64,000 nt of DNA. Source: Fibrobacter sp. UWT2 (GTDB lineage: Bacteria > Fibrobacterota > Fibrobacteria > Fibrobacterales > Fibrobacteraceae). Under the pieces are notes generated by a model. The model was not told where the DNA came from and made no database searches. It saw only the letters and a program-made list of their open reading frames with translations. Shown piece by piece: positions 18,023 to 27,854 of this stretch. Location: NCBI RefSeq assembly GCF_900142545.1, contig NZ_FRBF01000002.1, positions 124,001 to 188,000 on the forward strand, given 5' to 3'. Within the stretch, counting starts at the first letter, position 1. Each line of letters starts with the position of its first letter. Position numbers and translations under genes: made by a program.

Positions 18023-18514
18023 TTAGCCTTGTGTGACATCGCTCACAGTTACGGGTTCTTCGTTCAGTAGGGCTTCGGTGAGGGTGCTGCCCTTGTAGGT
18101 CAGCTTGAGTGAAAAGAAAGGCTCGCCCCTTTCAAGTAACGCAAGGAAAATCAGGTCGCCGTCCCAGTGGGGGAGCTTTGCCACGTTTTCCTTGGGTACC
18201 CATTCGAGCGTGCCTTCGTCGCATTCCTTGAGTTCGCCGGTGAATTCGGTCGCCGTGAACAGGTGCATGAACTCAGTCTGGTCCATGCCGTCGCCAATGA
18301 AGGTGACAATCCCTCTGTACTTCGGGCGAATCAGCGTGAGGCCCGTTTCTTCGAGAGCCTCGCGCTTGATGCAGTCCTCGGGAGATTCCCATTCCTCGAA
18401 CTTGCCGCCAATGCCGATCCACTTGTCCTTGTTGATGTCGTTTTTCTTCTTGACGCGGTGGAGCAGCAAGTACTTGCCGTCTTGTTCGATGTAACAGAGG
18501 GTTGTGTTCAGCAT
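18023..18514 (-). CDS. Nudix hydrolase (MutT/8-oxo-dGTPase type)
   Basis: The 163-residue protein contains a complete Nudix box, GGKFEEWESPEDCIKREALE continuing into ETG, at about residues 37-59. The first strand reads LCYIEQDGKYLLLHR. It probably hydrolyses an oxidised nucleoside triphosphate. The start is placed at the ATG at 18514 because the 14 codons that could extend the frame upstream are made by a heptanucleotide repeat array. No good ribosome site is seen, because the array occupies that position. Confidence 0.85.
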   Translation of the reverse strand: MLNTTLCYIEQDGKYLLLHRVKKKNDINKDKWIGIGGKFEEWESPEDCIKREALEETGLTLIRPKYRGIVTFIGDGMDQTEFMHLFTATEFTGELKECDEGTLEWVPKENVAKLPHWDGDLIFLALLERGEPFFSLKLTYKGSTLTEALLNEEPVTVSDVTQG

Positions 18515-18518
18515 TTTA

Positions 18519-18546
18519 GTAGACAGTAGGAAGTAGACAGTGATTA
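18519..18546. repeat. Short heptanucleotide array upstream of the Nudix gene
   Basis: Units GTAGACA, GTAGGAA, GTAGACA and a degenerate fourth unit match the arrays at 9165 and 41659. The array touches a 45-nt palindrome on its other side. Confidence 0.8.
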
Positions 18547-18548
18547 GT

Positions 18549-18594
18549 GTGAGCAAAAAGCGACCGGTATTAACCGGTCGTGTTTGCGATTAGC
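18549..18594. repeat. 45-nt palindromic repeat, copy D
   Basis: It starts GTGAGC, has AAGCG before and CGTG after an 8-bp stem CGACCGGT/ACCGGTCG, and ends GCGATTAGC. It matches copy B position by position outside the stem. It lies between leuB and the Nudix gene. Confidence 0.75.
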
Positions 18595-18609
18595 CCAAAG
18601 CCTTGATCC

Positions 18610-18654
18610 GTGAGCCACAAGCGGCTCGTCTTAACGAGCCGTGGTGGCGAGAGC
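18610..18654. repeat. 45-nt palindromic repeat, copy B
   Basis: It starts GTGAGCCACAAGCG, has an 8-bp stem CGGCTCGT/ACGAGCCG and ends GTGGTGGCGAGAGC. In inverse orientation its ends are identical to copy A. It is 30 nt past the leuB stop and 15 nt from copy D. Confidence 0.85.
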
Positions 18655-18684
18655 ACTTGCCAATCGTAGGTTCTATAGTAGCAC

Positions 18685-19827
<1,143 letters not shown>

Positions 19828-21087
19828 CTACCGTGCAATCCGCACTTGCTTTACGGTGCCGTTCTTCACGGAGCGGAGCATGTAGATGCCCTGGACCTTG
19901 ATGTCGCTAGTATTCTTGAGTATCGAAACGGCCTCGTCCATGGTGTAGGCGCGCAGACGGCCAAGGCGGACCCCGTTCAGGTCAAACACGTCGTATGCCT
20001 GGAGGGTATTCGCTTGCAGGTGGAGGCTGCTGCCGATTGCAATCGTGGAATCGGCAATAGTCGTGTCCCTCGCAGTGGTATCTTCCTGAAAATTGAAATA
20101 TTCCTTGAGCCATGTCATTGCCGGGCGGTCTTCGCCATCCCTGATGAGGCCGCAACAGTTAATCCCTGGGTTTGTGATGCATTGCATTAAGGATTGCCCA
20201 TAGAGATAGCCCCATAGGGTGACTCCTACTACATATTCGGTTTCCATGAAAACAGGAATATGTTCCGCGAAGCAGTTTTTTTGAATACTGTCTATTTCAT
20301 TGCTGATGTTGTATTCAGAAATGAGTAGAGGAGTTTCTGTTTTCTCGTAAATCTCCTGAAGGGCGTTCTTGAGCAAGTCTGGATTGTAGCATTTCATGGG
20401 GCCGGTTCCCATCACAATCAAATCGTTGCCTTCAAGTCCGTAGGCGTCAACTGGGGCTCCGTTGTTCTTGATCGTATTGATTAGGTCGATCCCTTCATTT
20501 CTTTCCCACTGGATTGTGTTGTAGTCGTTGTAAATGAGGATTGCTTGGGGCCAGCGTTCGCGGGCCATCTTGAATGCGGTGGTTATGAATTTATAGTCTT
20601 CGTTGTCGCCGCCAAGGGCTTCGATAATTTTGTTGTTGCTGCCTATTTGTGAATGGATTCGCCTGGCTTCACTGACCACGTTGATGTATTCTAGATCCGG
20701 ATAACGCTCCGCAACGGCATCGAACCACGCGGTAATGGCTTCTTTTGCTTCGTCCGCACTAAGGTCTCTAAGCCAAGAAGGGTTTCCCGAAGCCCATAAT
20801 AGGGCATGAAATTTGAATGTAGCCTTGTTCTCTTTTGCCCAGTTGTAGGGGATGTCGCATTCGGAAAAATCGAAGGTGCCGCGAGTTTGTTCGACGGTTC
20901 GCCAAGTGCATTGCCTTTCTGGGGTAATCTGATTCCAATAAGTCCCGAAGTCAGAAGGGACAGGCCCTTCGACAGTTGTACTGCCGAGGAACTTTGCCGC
21001 ACCGTCGGCAAGGCCAAGGGCGAAAACGCTACTCACGGCCACGCACAAAAGGGCCACAGGCGCAATTTTTAAAATTCTAGAACTCAT
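19828..21087 (-). CDS. GH10-like xylanase (divergent) with C-terminal sorting-like tail
   Basis: The 419-residue secreted protein has a signal peptide ending near FALG and a GH10 barrel (about 30-340). By position against the family, the acid/base Glu lies in NVVSEAR and the nucleophile Glu in ISEYNI. The site is unusual: the Asn normally before the acid/base Glu is Ser, and the first substrate motif reads TPERQCTW instead of TPEN..KW. The last 55 residues (FDLNGVRLG, GIYMLRSVKNG, ending in basic residues) form a T9SS-like or Fibrobacter basic-terminal domain. A close paralog follows 21 nt upstream in the same direction. Confidence 0.8.
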   Translation of the reverse strand: MSSRILKIAPVALLCVAVSSVFALGLADGAAKFLGSTTVEGPVPSDFGTYWNQITPERQCTWRTVEQTRGTFDFSECDIPYNWAKENKATFKFHALLWASGNPSWLRDLSADEAKEAITAWFDAVAERYPDLEYINVVSEARRIHSQIGSNNKIIEALGGDNEDYKFITTAFKMARERWPQAILIYNDYNTIQWERNEGIDLINTIKNNGAPVDAYGLEGNDLIVMGTGPMKCYNPDLLKNALQEIYEKTETPLLISEYNISNEIDSIQKNCFAEHIPVFMETEYVVGVTLWGYLYGQSLMQCITNPGINCCGLIRDGEDRPAMTWLKEYFNFQEDTTARDTTIADSTIAIGSSLHLQANTLQAYDVFDLNGVRLGRLRAYTMDEAVSILKNTSDIKVQGIYMLRSVKNGTVKQVRIAR

Positions 21088-21108
21088 GCTCCTCCTAAAT
21101 AAATTTTT

Positions 21109-22341
21109 TTAGCGAGCAAATCGCACTTGTTTTACAGAGCCGTTCTTGACGGAGCGGAGCATGTAGACGCCCTGGACCTTGATGTCGCTAGTATTCTTGA
21201 GTATCGAAACGGCCTCGTCGATAGTGTAGGCGCGCAGGCGGCCGAGTCGGACGCCGTTCAGGTCAAACACGTCGTATGCCTGGAGGGTATTTGCCTGCAG
21301 ATGGACTCTGCCATTGATTGCAGTTGTGCTATCTTCCTGAAAATTGAAATACTCCTTGAGCCAGGTCATTGCCGGACGGTCTATGCCATCCCTGATAATG
21401 CCGGAACAGCTGATGCTAAGGTTCGTGATACATTGCAACGTGGACAAATTGTAGAGATAGCCCCACAGGGTGATCCCCTTTACATACTCGGTTTGCATGA
21501 AAACAGGAATATGTTCTGCAAAACATTTTTTTTGTGTGCTGTCAACATCAGTGCTGATATTATATCCCGTAATGAGTAGAGGCAGTTCTGTTTTCTCGTA
21601 AATCTCCTGAAGGGCGCTCTTGAGCCGGTCTGAAGGGAAACATTTCATGGGGCCTGTTCCCTGTGCAGTCAGGTCACCGGCGTCAAGCCCATAGGCGTCA
21701 ATTGGAGCACCATTCTTTCGAATCGTATAGATTAGATCGATGCCTTTATCCCTTTCCCACTGGATTGTATTGATGTCGCTGTAAAAGAGAGCCGCTTGGG
21801 GCCAGCGTTCACGAGCCATCTTGAAGGCCGTGGTTATGAACGTATATTCTCCGTCATCACCGCCGAGGGCTTTGATAAGGGTGTCCAACTGATTGAATAT
21901 TAAATTAGAACGCTTGACATCACTGAACACGTTAATCAGTTCCAGGTCTGGATAATGCTCTGCAACGGCGTCAAACCAGGCGGTAAGGGCTTCTTTTGTT
22001 TCGTCGGCATTTAGGTTTCTAAGCCAAGCCGGGATTCCATAATTACACCACAATAGGGCATGAAACGTGAATGTAGCCTTATTCTCTTTTGCCCAGTTGT
22101 AAACGATATCGCATTCAGAAAAATCAAAGGTGCCGCGAGTTTGTTCGACGGTTTTCCAAGTGCATTGCCTTTCCGGAGTAATCTGATTCCAGTAAGTCCC
22201 GAAGTCAGAAGGAACCGGCCCTTCGACAGTTGTGCTACCGAGGAACTTGGCCGCGCCCTCAGCAAGGCCGAGGGCAGAAACGCTACTCACGGCCACGCCT
22301 AGGATGGCCGCAGACGCGATATTTAAGATTCTAAATGACAT
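21109..22341 (-). CDS. GH10-like protein, probable catalytically dead paralog
   Basis: The 410-residue secreted protein is a tandem paralog of its neighbour, with nearly the same signal peptide, barrel and C-terminal tail. Both catalytic positions are changed: the acid/base region reads NVFSDVK (Glu to Asp) and the nucleophile region reads ITGYNI where the neighbour has ISEYNI (Glu to Gly, a single GAA to GGA change). The frame is intact over the full length, so it is not an ordinary decaying pseudogene. It may bind xylan or another glycan without cleaving it. Confidence 0.8.
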   Translation of the reverse strand: MSFRILNIASAAILGVAVSSVSALGLAEGAAKFLGSTTVEGPVPSDFGTYWNQITPERQCTWKTVEQTRGTFDFSECDIVYNWAKENKATFTFHALLWCNYGIPAWLRNLNADETKEALTAWFDAVAEHYPDLELINVFSDVKRSNLIFNQLDTLIKALGGDDGEYTFITTAFKMARERWPQAALFYSDINTIQWERDKGIDLIYTIRKNGAPIDAYGLDAGDLTAQGTGPMKCFPSDRLKSALQEIYEKTELPLLITGYNISTDVDSTQKKCFAEHIPVFMQTEYVKGITLWGYLYNLSTLQCITNLSISCSGIIRDGIDRPAMTWLKEYFNFQEDSTTAINGRVHLQANTLQAYDVFDLNGVRLGRLRAYTIDEAVSILKNTSDIKVQGVYMLRSVKNGSVKQVRFAR

Positions 22342-22437
22342 AGTTACCCATTATAAACATACATCAACTTTGCGGATAAATTCCCAAGGGGAGGCTGTTT
22401 GTCGTGGACAATATGTCAAAAGTGGATGTGCGGACGG

Positions 22438-23337
22438 TTATTTTCCGGCCAATTCTCTAGGATGGAACTGTCTATGTTCCTGCTTGATGAATTCCTTGTC
22501 GATATGCGTATAAATCTGCGTGGTGCTGATGTCGGCGTGCCCGAGGAGTTCCTGCAGAACGCGTAGATCCATGCCTGCTTCGAGGCAGTGGGTGGCGAAG
22601 CTGTGGCGGAAGGTATGCGGTGAGACTTGTTTCGAAAGGTGCATCGTATGCTGTTGCACGATTTTCCAAGCTCCCATGCGACTCATGGGCTTACCGCGGG
22701 AATTAAGGATTATGTTGTCCGTAGTCGGATGGGTGAGAGGCCTGCCAAGTTCAATCCAGGCTTTCAGATTCTCTTTCGCCTTGCTGCCGAGCGGTACCAA
22801 GCGTTGCTTGTTGCCTTTGCCGATGGGAGTAAGCCATTCGTTGTCTAGATCCAGTTGCGAAAGCTTGATGCCGAGGGTTTCCGAAATGCGGAGCCCTGCA
22901 CTGTACATGAGCTCAAATAAGGCGGTATCGCGCAGCGGGTTCTTGCCGTTGGCCGCACTCTCGAACACGCTGTCGATTTCTTCGCGTGTCAGGTACTGTG
23001 GCAGGTAGCGCCCGAGTTTGGGTCGTTCGAGCATCGATTCGGTGCTGTAGTCATATTCGCCTTGGCTCTGCATGTATTTCAGGAACCCGCGCAGGCTCGA
23101 AAAATGCCTCGCGATCGATGTGGGGGAGTATTCCACCTGTCCCGCGGTGAGCGTCAGGAATTCGTCCAGCTTTTCGGGAGTCAAATCCTTGAGATCCAGG
23201 CTGATTTCGTCGAGCCAGTCTATAAAATGCCGCAAGTCCTCCTGGTAGCTCTGGATGGTGGCGGGCGAAAGGTTCCGCTCCACTCCCAGAAACGCCAAAT
23301 AGGCATCCATGCGGTTTGAATTTAGGCTCATGGCCAT
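22438..23337 (-). CDS. xerD: Tyrosine recombinase XerC/XerD type
   Basis: The 299-residue protein has an N-terminal SAM-like core-binding domain (about 5-95) and a catalytic domain with all expected residues: Arg in SAGLRISE, Lys in PIGKGNKQR, HTFRHSF, His in LLGHADIS and Tyr in TQIYTHI. Length and order fit a chromosome-dimer resolvase rather than a phage integrase. It would resolve chromosome dimers at dif. The paired Xer and dif are not in the window. A tRNA-Lys gene lies 120 nt away, but nothing else suggests an integrated element. Confidence 0.88.
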   Translation of the reverse strand: MAMSLNSNRMDAYLAFLGVERNLSPATIQSYQEDLRHFIDWLDEISLDLKDLTPEKLDEFLTLTAGQVEYSPTSIARHFSSLRGFLKYMQSQGEYDYSTESMLERPKLGRYLPQYLTREEIDSVFESAANGKNPLRDTALFELMYSAGLRISETLGIKLSQLDLDNEWLTPIGKGNKQRLVPLGSKAKENLKAWIELGRPLTHPTTDNIILNSRGKPMSRMGAWKIVQQHTMHLSKQVSPHTFRHSFATHCLEAGMDLRVLQELLGHADISTTQIYTHIDKEFIKQEHRQFHPRELAGK

Positions 23338-23407
23338 AATATAGATTAGACGAGAGACTTGAGACGGGTGACGAGAGAAATTTTTTTGAAAAAATCCGCT
23401 TTCTCCC

Positions 23408-23436
23408 TTGACAACGTCCCTTTTTTATTCTATAAT
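23408..23436 (+). promoter_or_regulatory. Consensus sigma-70 promoter for tRNA-Lys(CTT)
   Basis: TTGACA at 23408-23413 and TATAAT at 23431-23436 are 17 nt apart, a perfect consensus. The tRNA starts 22 nt after the -10 box. Confidence 0.9.
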
Positions 23437-23458
23437 TGAGCCCGTCCTAAGCGACTAT

Positions 23459-23531
<73 letters not shown>

Positions 23532-23533
23532 CG

Positions 23534-23566
23534 AAAAACCGTCTCACCCCGAGGCGGTTTTCTTTT
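23534..23566 (+). terminator. Terminator after tRNA-Lys(CTT)
   Basis: An AACCGTCT arm pairs with GGCGGTT (one G-T pair), with a loop of about 6 nt, followed by TTCTTTT. Confidence 0.75.
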
Positions 23567-23574
23567 GCCTACAT

Positions 23575-23634
23575 GTCATTCCGGCCTTGTGCAGGAATTT
23601 GCAGCTTTCACCAATAGTCATTCCGGCCTTGTGC
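23575..23634. repeat. Direct repeat of an 18-nt GTCATTCCGG word
   Basis: GTCATTCCGGCCTTGTGC occurs at 23575-23592 and again at 23617-23634, 42 nt apart, with similar sequence after each. The GTCATYCC start recalls the palindromes near 37269 and 37459. Confidence 0.7.
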
Positions 23635-23761
23635 CAGAATCAGCTTTTATGCCTTATATAATGTATTAGTTTACAACAATATTATTATTTTCGCATACCC
23701 CCGCTCTATATAAAATGCTATATTGCGAGTGTAAAGTTTTGTTTTTGAGGAATTGGATTTA

Positions 23762-24685
23762 ATGAAGATTGTTCTGCCCGTCGCCGGTAACGGACTGCGT
23801 CTGCGTCCTTACACAGAGAATGTGCCGAAGTGCCTTCTCCCTGTTGCCGGTAAGACTATTTTGGATTGGATTGTTGAAGATTCTTTAAGCCTTAAGCCCA
23901 CGGAAACGATTTTTATTACGGGTTATAAGGCCGAAGCTGTAGACTCTTTTTTGGAGAAGCGTTCTGCCTGGGGCAAGACCCGCACGGTGGTGCAGTCTAA
24001 TCCGCAGGGCCTGGGTGAGGCAATTAGCCTCGCACTGCCATACGTGGATGACGATGAACCTCTCCTGATTATTCTGGGTGACACGCTTTTCGAAGCGGAT
24101 CTTTCCATTCTCCATAATGTGGACGAAAATATCCTCTACACGTTCAAGGTCGAGGATCCGCGCCGTTTTGGCGTGGCCGTGACTGACGCCGATGGTCGAA
24201 TCACGCGCCTGGTTGAAAAACCGCAGGAATTCGTGAGTGACGAAGCCATTGTGGGCATCTATTACATCAAGGATACCAAGGTGCTCAAGCAGAGCCTTAA
24301 GTACCTGATGGACAATGATATCCGCACCAAGAACGAATTCCAGCTGACTGACGCCCTTGAAATGATGCTTGAAAAGGGTTGCAAGTTCCGTACCGCTCCG
24401 GTGCAGAAGTGGCTGGACTGCGGCCTTGCCGAAACGCTCCTCGAAACCAACGCCCACGTGCTTAAGCGCATCGACAACTCCGCCTCGGTGAATCTGCCGG
24501 GCGTCAAGGTGATTGCTCCATGCTACATTGGCAAGGACGCAAAGATTTCGAACAGCACCATCGGCCCGAATGTGTCGGTGGGCGACGGCTGCGTCATCGA
24601 GAACAGCACCATCAGCAACGCCGTGCTGTGGGATTCCGTCAAGGTCAGCGGTCAGACGCTCGATAACGTCATCCTTCACGAGTAA
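23762..24685 (+). CDS. Sugar-phosphate nucleotidyltransferase
   Basis: The 307-residue protein has an N-terminal NTP-transferase domain with the activated-sugar signature GNGLRLRPYT and PKCLLPVAGK, followed by GDTLFE. A short left-handed helix of hexapeptide repeats (about 250-307) follows, with IGKDAKISNSTIGPNVSVG. It joins a sugar-1-phosphate to a nucleotide (dTDP- or UDP-sugar type) for envelope polysaccharide synthesis; the exact sugar cannot be told. The start at 23762 is preceded by GAGG. A TTG three codons upstream is less likely. No partner sugar-synthesis genes are adjacent. Confidence 0.85.
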   Translation: MKIVLPVAGNGLRLRPYTENVPKCLLPVAGKTILDWIVEDSLSLKPTETIFITGYKAEAVDSFLEKRSAWGKTRTVVQSNPQGLGEAISLALPYVDDDEPLLIILGDTLFEADLSILHNVDENILYTFKVEDPRRFGVAVTDADGRITRLVEKPQEFVSDEAIVGIYYIKDTKVLKQSLKYLMDNDIRTKNEFQLTDALEMMLEKGCKFRTAPVQKWLDCGLAETLLETNAHVLKRIDNSASVNLPGVKVIAPCYIGKDAKISNSTIGPNVSVGDGCVIENSTISNAVLWDSVKVSGQTLDNVILHE

Positions 24686-24710
24686 ATTGTATTACATTCG
24701 TCCTGAATTT

Positions 24711-24738
24711 TAAAAGCACCCTTTCGGGGTGCTTTTTT
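24711..24738. terminator. Bidirectional terminator
   Basis: AAAAGCACCC pairs with GGGTGCTTTT across a short loop, with a T-run on both strands. It lies between the convergent nucleotidyltransferase and FISUMP genes. Confidence 0.85.
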
Positions 24739-24764
24739 ATGCGCGTCATAAAATGCGTAATCGT

Positions 24765-27700
24765 CTAGTCTTTCACGCAACGAACGCTTAGGCCTGTTGC
24801 TTTAGATAAGGAGTACGCTGAATACGATTTGGAGTCCTTCGGATCTACTTTGATATAATTGAGGGTTGGTGTAAAGTTTTGCGCCCCTTCAACTCCGTAA
24901 ACGATAGCGAATGCCGAGTCGGCACTGGTGGTCGAAGAATCTCTTAGCCAGAAACCTGCCACGCGCTTCTCATACTCGAAAGAGCCGTTGACGCGGATTC
25001 CTCCGCCCCTGAATTCAAAGCCTTTGAAAATGTCCTGGGTGGTTGGAGATGATTGCCAATAATCGTTGTCTTTCAATTCTATTCTGGGCAAAATATCGTT
25101 TAGGGCGCGGTATTCGGAAATGTCGGCAGGGTGCCAGCCCGTGGGGCATGCGGCTTGGGCGGCATCCCACGTGTAGAGTCTTCCGTAGGTACCGCATTTA
25201 TCTGCAGAGCCGCCGTAGCACCAGCTGTCTGTGGTGCTGTAGTTCATGTTGTCGACCATCCAAGTTTTTTCGCCCACCTTGAGAGTCCTGTATGTTTGCT
25301 GCGGTGTGCGGGTGTCGGTATAGCTCCCGTAGGTAGGCGTCCAGACGTCGTTCTTGCAGGTGTATTTGAGTCCGCTCATAGAGATTGTTTCGCTACACGG
25401 GATGCTTTTAAAATATTCTTCTTGTGTTGTGATGTCCCAAAAATGGTTCTTACAGACTCTGAAGTATTTATTGTACTGGACATACATTCCTTCTCTTTTT
25501 TGAGTACATATACCGTAAGAGTATATGACGTCTTCAAGGAGTTCCCATCTACTGTTTCCTATACACGAATAGAGACTAAAGTCGTTGAATTTGATTCTTC
25601 CGTAATCTTCTGCATTGCTGCAAGAACCGATAGAGAGGGGTTGTGTCCATTTGCCTTCGGAGCATATGTAAATGAACGAATTGGTCTTTACGACCATGCT
25701 ATCATTCTCTTCGGTGCAGGGGGTGTTGAAAAGGGTGTAGTCTTGTTCCGAAATTTCGCTCCAGCCTTCCCAATAGCATCGGTAATATTTTGAGCCGGAG
25801 GCGAGCATGTCGCCGATGTTATTGTCGGTGCATATTCCGAGTTTTTTCTCTTCGGCTTTTAGCTCTCTCCATTTTCCCTTGTCGCAAATGTAGGACAGAA
25901 ATATACTGTCTTGTATGCTTGCTGTGCATTTCCCTGCATCTTCTTCGAGGGTGAGCTTAACCCAACTGTATTCGCCGCTAGAAGATTGTCTGCATTGATA
26001 CCCAAGAGAATCTGAGCTTGGATGCCTGATGTCATTGAGCGATTTTTCGTTGCAGTATCCATAGAGGTAGATGATTCTATCAACCTTATTCCATACGTAG
26101 TCTTCGCAGATATAATACTTTGAACTCGAGATCTTTTTTGCGCCGTTGTTTTTCTTGGTGCAGTAGGGGAACGAAGATACAGGGACTGTCAGTTTTTGCC
26201 ATTGCAGGTTGTTGCAGGCGTAGGTGGCGGTATCTACGTAGACCGTGTCTTGGAGTGCCGCGGTGCATTTGCCCATAGCCTCTTCGACAGATGCCGTGCG
26301 CCAAGTTCCCTTGTCGCAAACGTATGTCGTCGTGTCCGTATGCTTGACGGTTCCTTGCGTCTTGCCGTTACAGACGCCGAGGGCGATTTCCTTTGCGTTT
26401 GCCGAAACCCAGGTTCCTCCCTTGCATATATAATCGTAGTATCCAAGATTGTAGACGGAATCGGTCTTGGTGGTGTCGCATTTACCGTAAACATCTTCGG
26501 GGTCGTAAGTCGATTTCCACTCATAGTCTTTGCAGATCAAGTAGGAATCGTTTTCGATAACAAGTTCGCCTAAGCGTTTCTTGTTGCAAAGCCCTAATCT
26601 TTTTTCCTTGTCGTTGAAGGTCAGCCAGTAACCGCTCTTACATACATAGTTGGTGCCTTCATAGTAAATGGAATCACCTGCTTTGGCATCTGTGCATTGG
26701 CCGTGAGCGTCATTAAGCGTTCTCTTGCGCCAGGAGAGCGTGTCGCAAATATAGGTGGTGTCTTTGTAGGCGATGGTATCTTTCAGGTTGGCTTTGCTGC
26801 AGTAGCCGATTCTTGCTTCGAGTTCGGTAATTTCGCGCCAATCGCCATCTTCGCAGACGTAGGGACGATTCTTGTAGTAGGTGTCACCTTCGTTTGACTT
26901 GCCACATTCGGGTTCCCTGTAGACTTCCTTGAACCATTTGCCGTAAACGCAGGTGTAGGTGCTGGAATCTTCCTTAACGAACACCTTGTTTTTCGTGTCG
27001 CAAACGCTGAGGTCGGAACCCTTCAAGACTTGGAAGGTTTCCCTGACGCAACGGACCGAGAAGTAAGAGGAATCCGTGAATTCGGATATGGGCTTTATGG
27101 TGTAGCCGTCATCGCCAATGATGTAAATCTTTGAGTCTTTGCTGGAGTTTCCTTCGCCGATGTAGTATGCTTTCTTGCCGGCGTCGGTACAAGTGGAACC
27201 GTTACATGTCCCGCCGGGTACCAGATTCAGGGCGTAGGTGCCATTGGCGCTGCCGTTCCACAGGGTGCTGGACTTGATGTATTTTAAGGATGAACCTACG
27301 TTTTCAAGGAGCGATTCCCAAGCGGTGGTGGAGGCAATCGAGAAACTGTCGGGGCATAAGGTTTCGGATTTCCATTCGCGGTAAAGGTAACCGTATTTGT
27401 CGCAATTGCCGTTTTCGACATCGTAGCACTTGCTGGTTTTCCAAGTGGGGTAGTAGTTCGCGTTTTCGGTAGTCCAAATGAAGTTGCCGACTTGGATGGT
27501 CTTGGTGTAGTTGCCTTTGTACCACACCGAGTCCAGTTTTACCGTGGCGTTCAAGTTCTTGTCGAATTCCAGATCCGGAACGACCTTGATTTCTTCACTC
27601 GAAGAAGATTCGTCGAGGTCCGGGTCAGATTCAGAAGAACAGGAGCCGGTTGCGCTAGAAGACGAGGAACCGTTGCTACTCGAGGAACTGCCCTTATAGC

Positions 27701-27833
27701 TTGAAGAACTGTCGTAGCTGTAAGAATCCGAAGAAAAGATTTCTTCGGTGTAGTCGGAACCGTAGCCGCTACAGCCAACAAACAGGACGGTTAAAAACAG
27801 AATGAAACTGGCGAGAATAATGGAGATCTTCAT
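24765..27833 (-). CDS. Giant FISUMP-domain lipoprotein with two-cysteine repeats (paralog 1)
   Basis: The 1022-residue lipoprotein has lipobox FVGC (Cys21) and a Ser-rich linker. A first FISUMP-like module spans about 90-265 (FIWTTENANYY, YGYLYREW, FSVRCVRE). About 16 tandem units of some 35 residues follow, each with two Cys and a Trp in the pattern C..(15-20)..YxC..G.W. A second FISUMP module closes the protein (WMVDNMNY, YGRLYTWDAAQ, CPTGWHP, LSVRCVKD). FISUMP domains are typical of Fibrobacter surface proteins and their role is not established. The paralog lies 21 nt upstream, and the two probably form one transcript ending at 24711. Confidence 0.9.
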   Translation of the reverse strand: MKISIILASFILFLTVLFVGCSGYGSDYTEEIFSSDSYSYDSSSSYKGSSSSSNGSSSSSATGSCSSESDPDLDESSSSEEIKVVPDLEFDKNLNATVKLDSVWYKGNYTKTIQVGNFIWTTENANYYPTWKTSKCYDVENGNCDKYGYLYREWKSETLCPDSFSIASTTAWESLLENVGSSLKYIKSSTLWNGSANGTYALNLVPGGTCNGSTCTDAGKKAYYIGEGNSSKDSKIYIIGDDGYTIKPISEFTDSSYFSVRCVRETFQVLKGSDLSVCDTKNKVFVKEDSSTYTCVYGKWFKEVYREPECGKSNEGDTYYKNRPYVCEDGDWREITELEARIGYCSKANLKDTIAYKDTTYICDTLSWRKRTLNDAHGQCTDAKAGDSIYYEGTNYVCKSGYWLTFNDKEKRLGLCNKKRLGELVIENDSYLICKDYEWKSTYDPEDVYGKCDTTKTDSVYNLGYYDYICKGGTWVSANAKEIALGVCNGKTQGTVKHTDTTTYVCDKGTWRTASVEEAMGKCTAALQDTVYVDTATYACNNLQWQKLTVPVSSFPYCTKKNNGAKKISSSKYYICEDYVWNKVDRIIYLYGYCNEKSLNDIRHPSSDSLGYQCRQSSSGEYSWVKLTLEEDAGKCTASIQDSIFLSYICDKGKWRELKAEEKKLGICTDNNIGDMLASGSKYYRCYWEGWSEISEQDYTLFNTPCTEENDSMVVKTNSFIYICSEGKWTQPLSIGSCSNAEDYGRIKFNDFSLYSCIGNSRWELLEDVIYSYGICTQKREGMYVQYNKYFRVCKNHFWDITTQEEYFKSIPCSETISMSGLKYTCKNDVWTPTYGSYTDTRTPQQTYRTLKVGEKTWMVDNMNYSTTDSWCYGGSADKCGTYGRLYTWDAAQAACPTGWHPADISEYRALNDILPRIELKDNDYWQSSPTTQDIFKGFEFRGGGIRVNGSFEYEKRVAGFWLRDSSTTSADSAFAIVYGVEGAQNFTPTLNYIKVDPKDSKSYSAYSLSKATGLSVRCVKD

Positions 27834-27854
27834 AAATTTACCTAGCCCTAAAAT

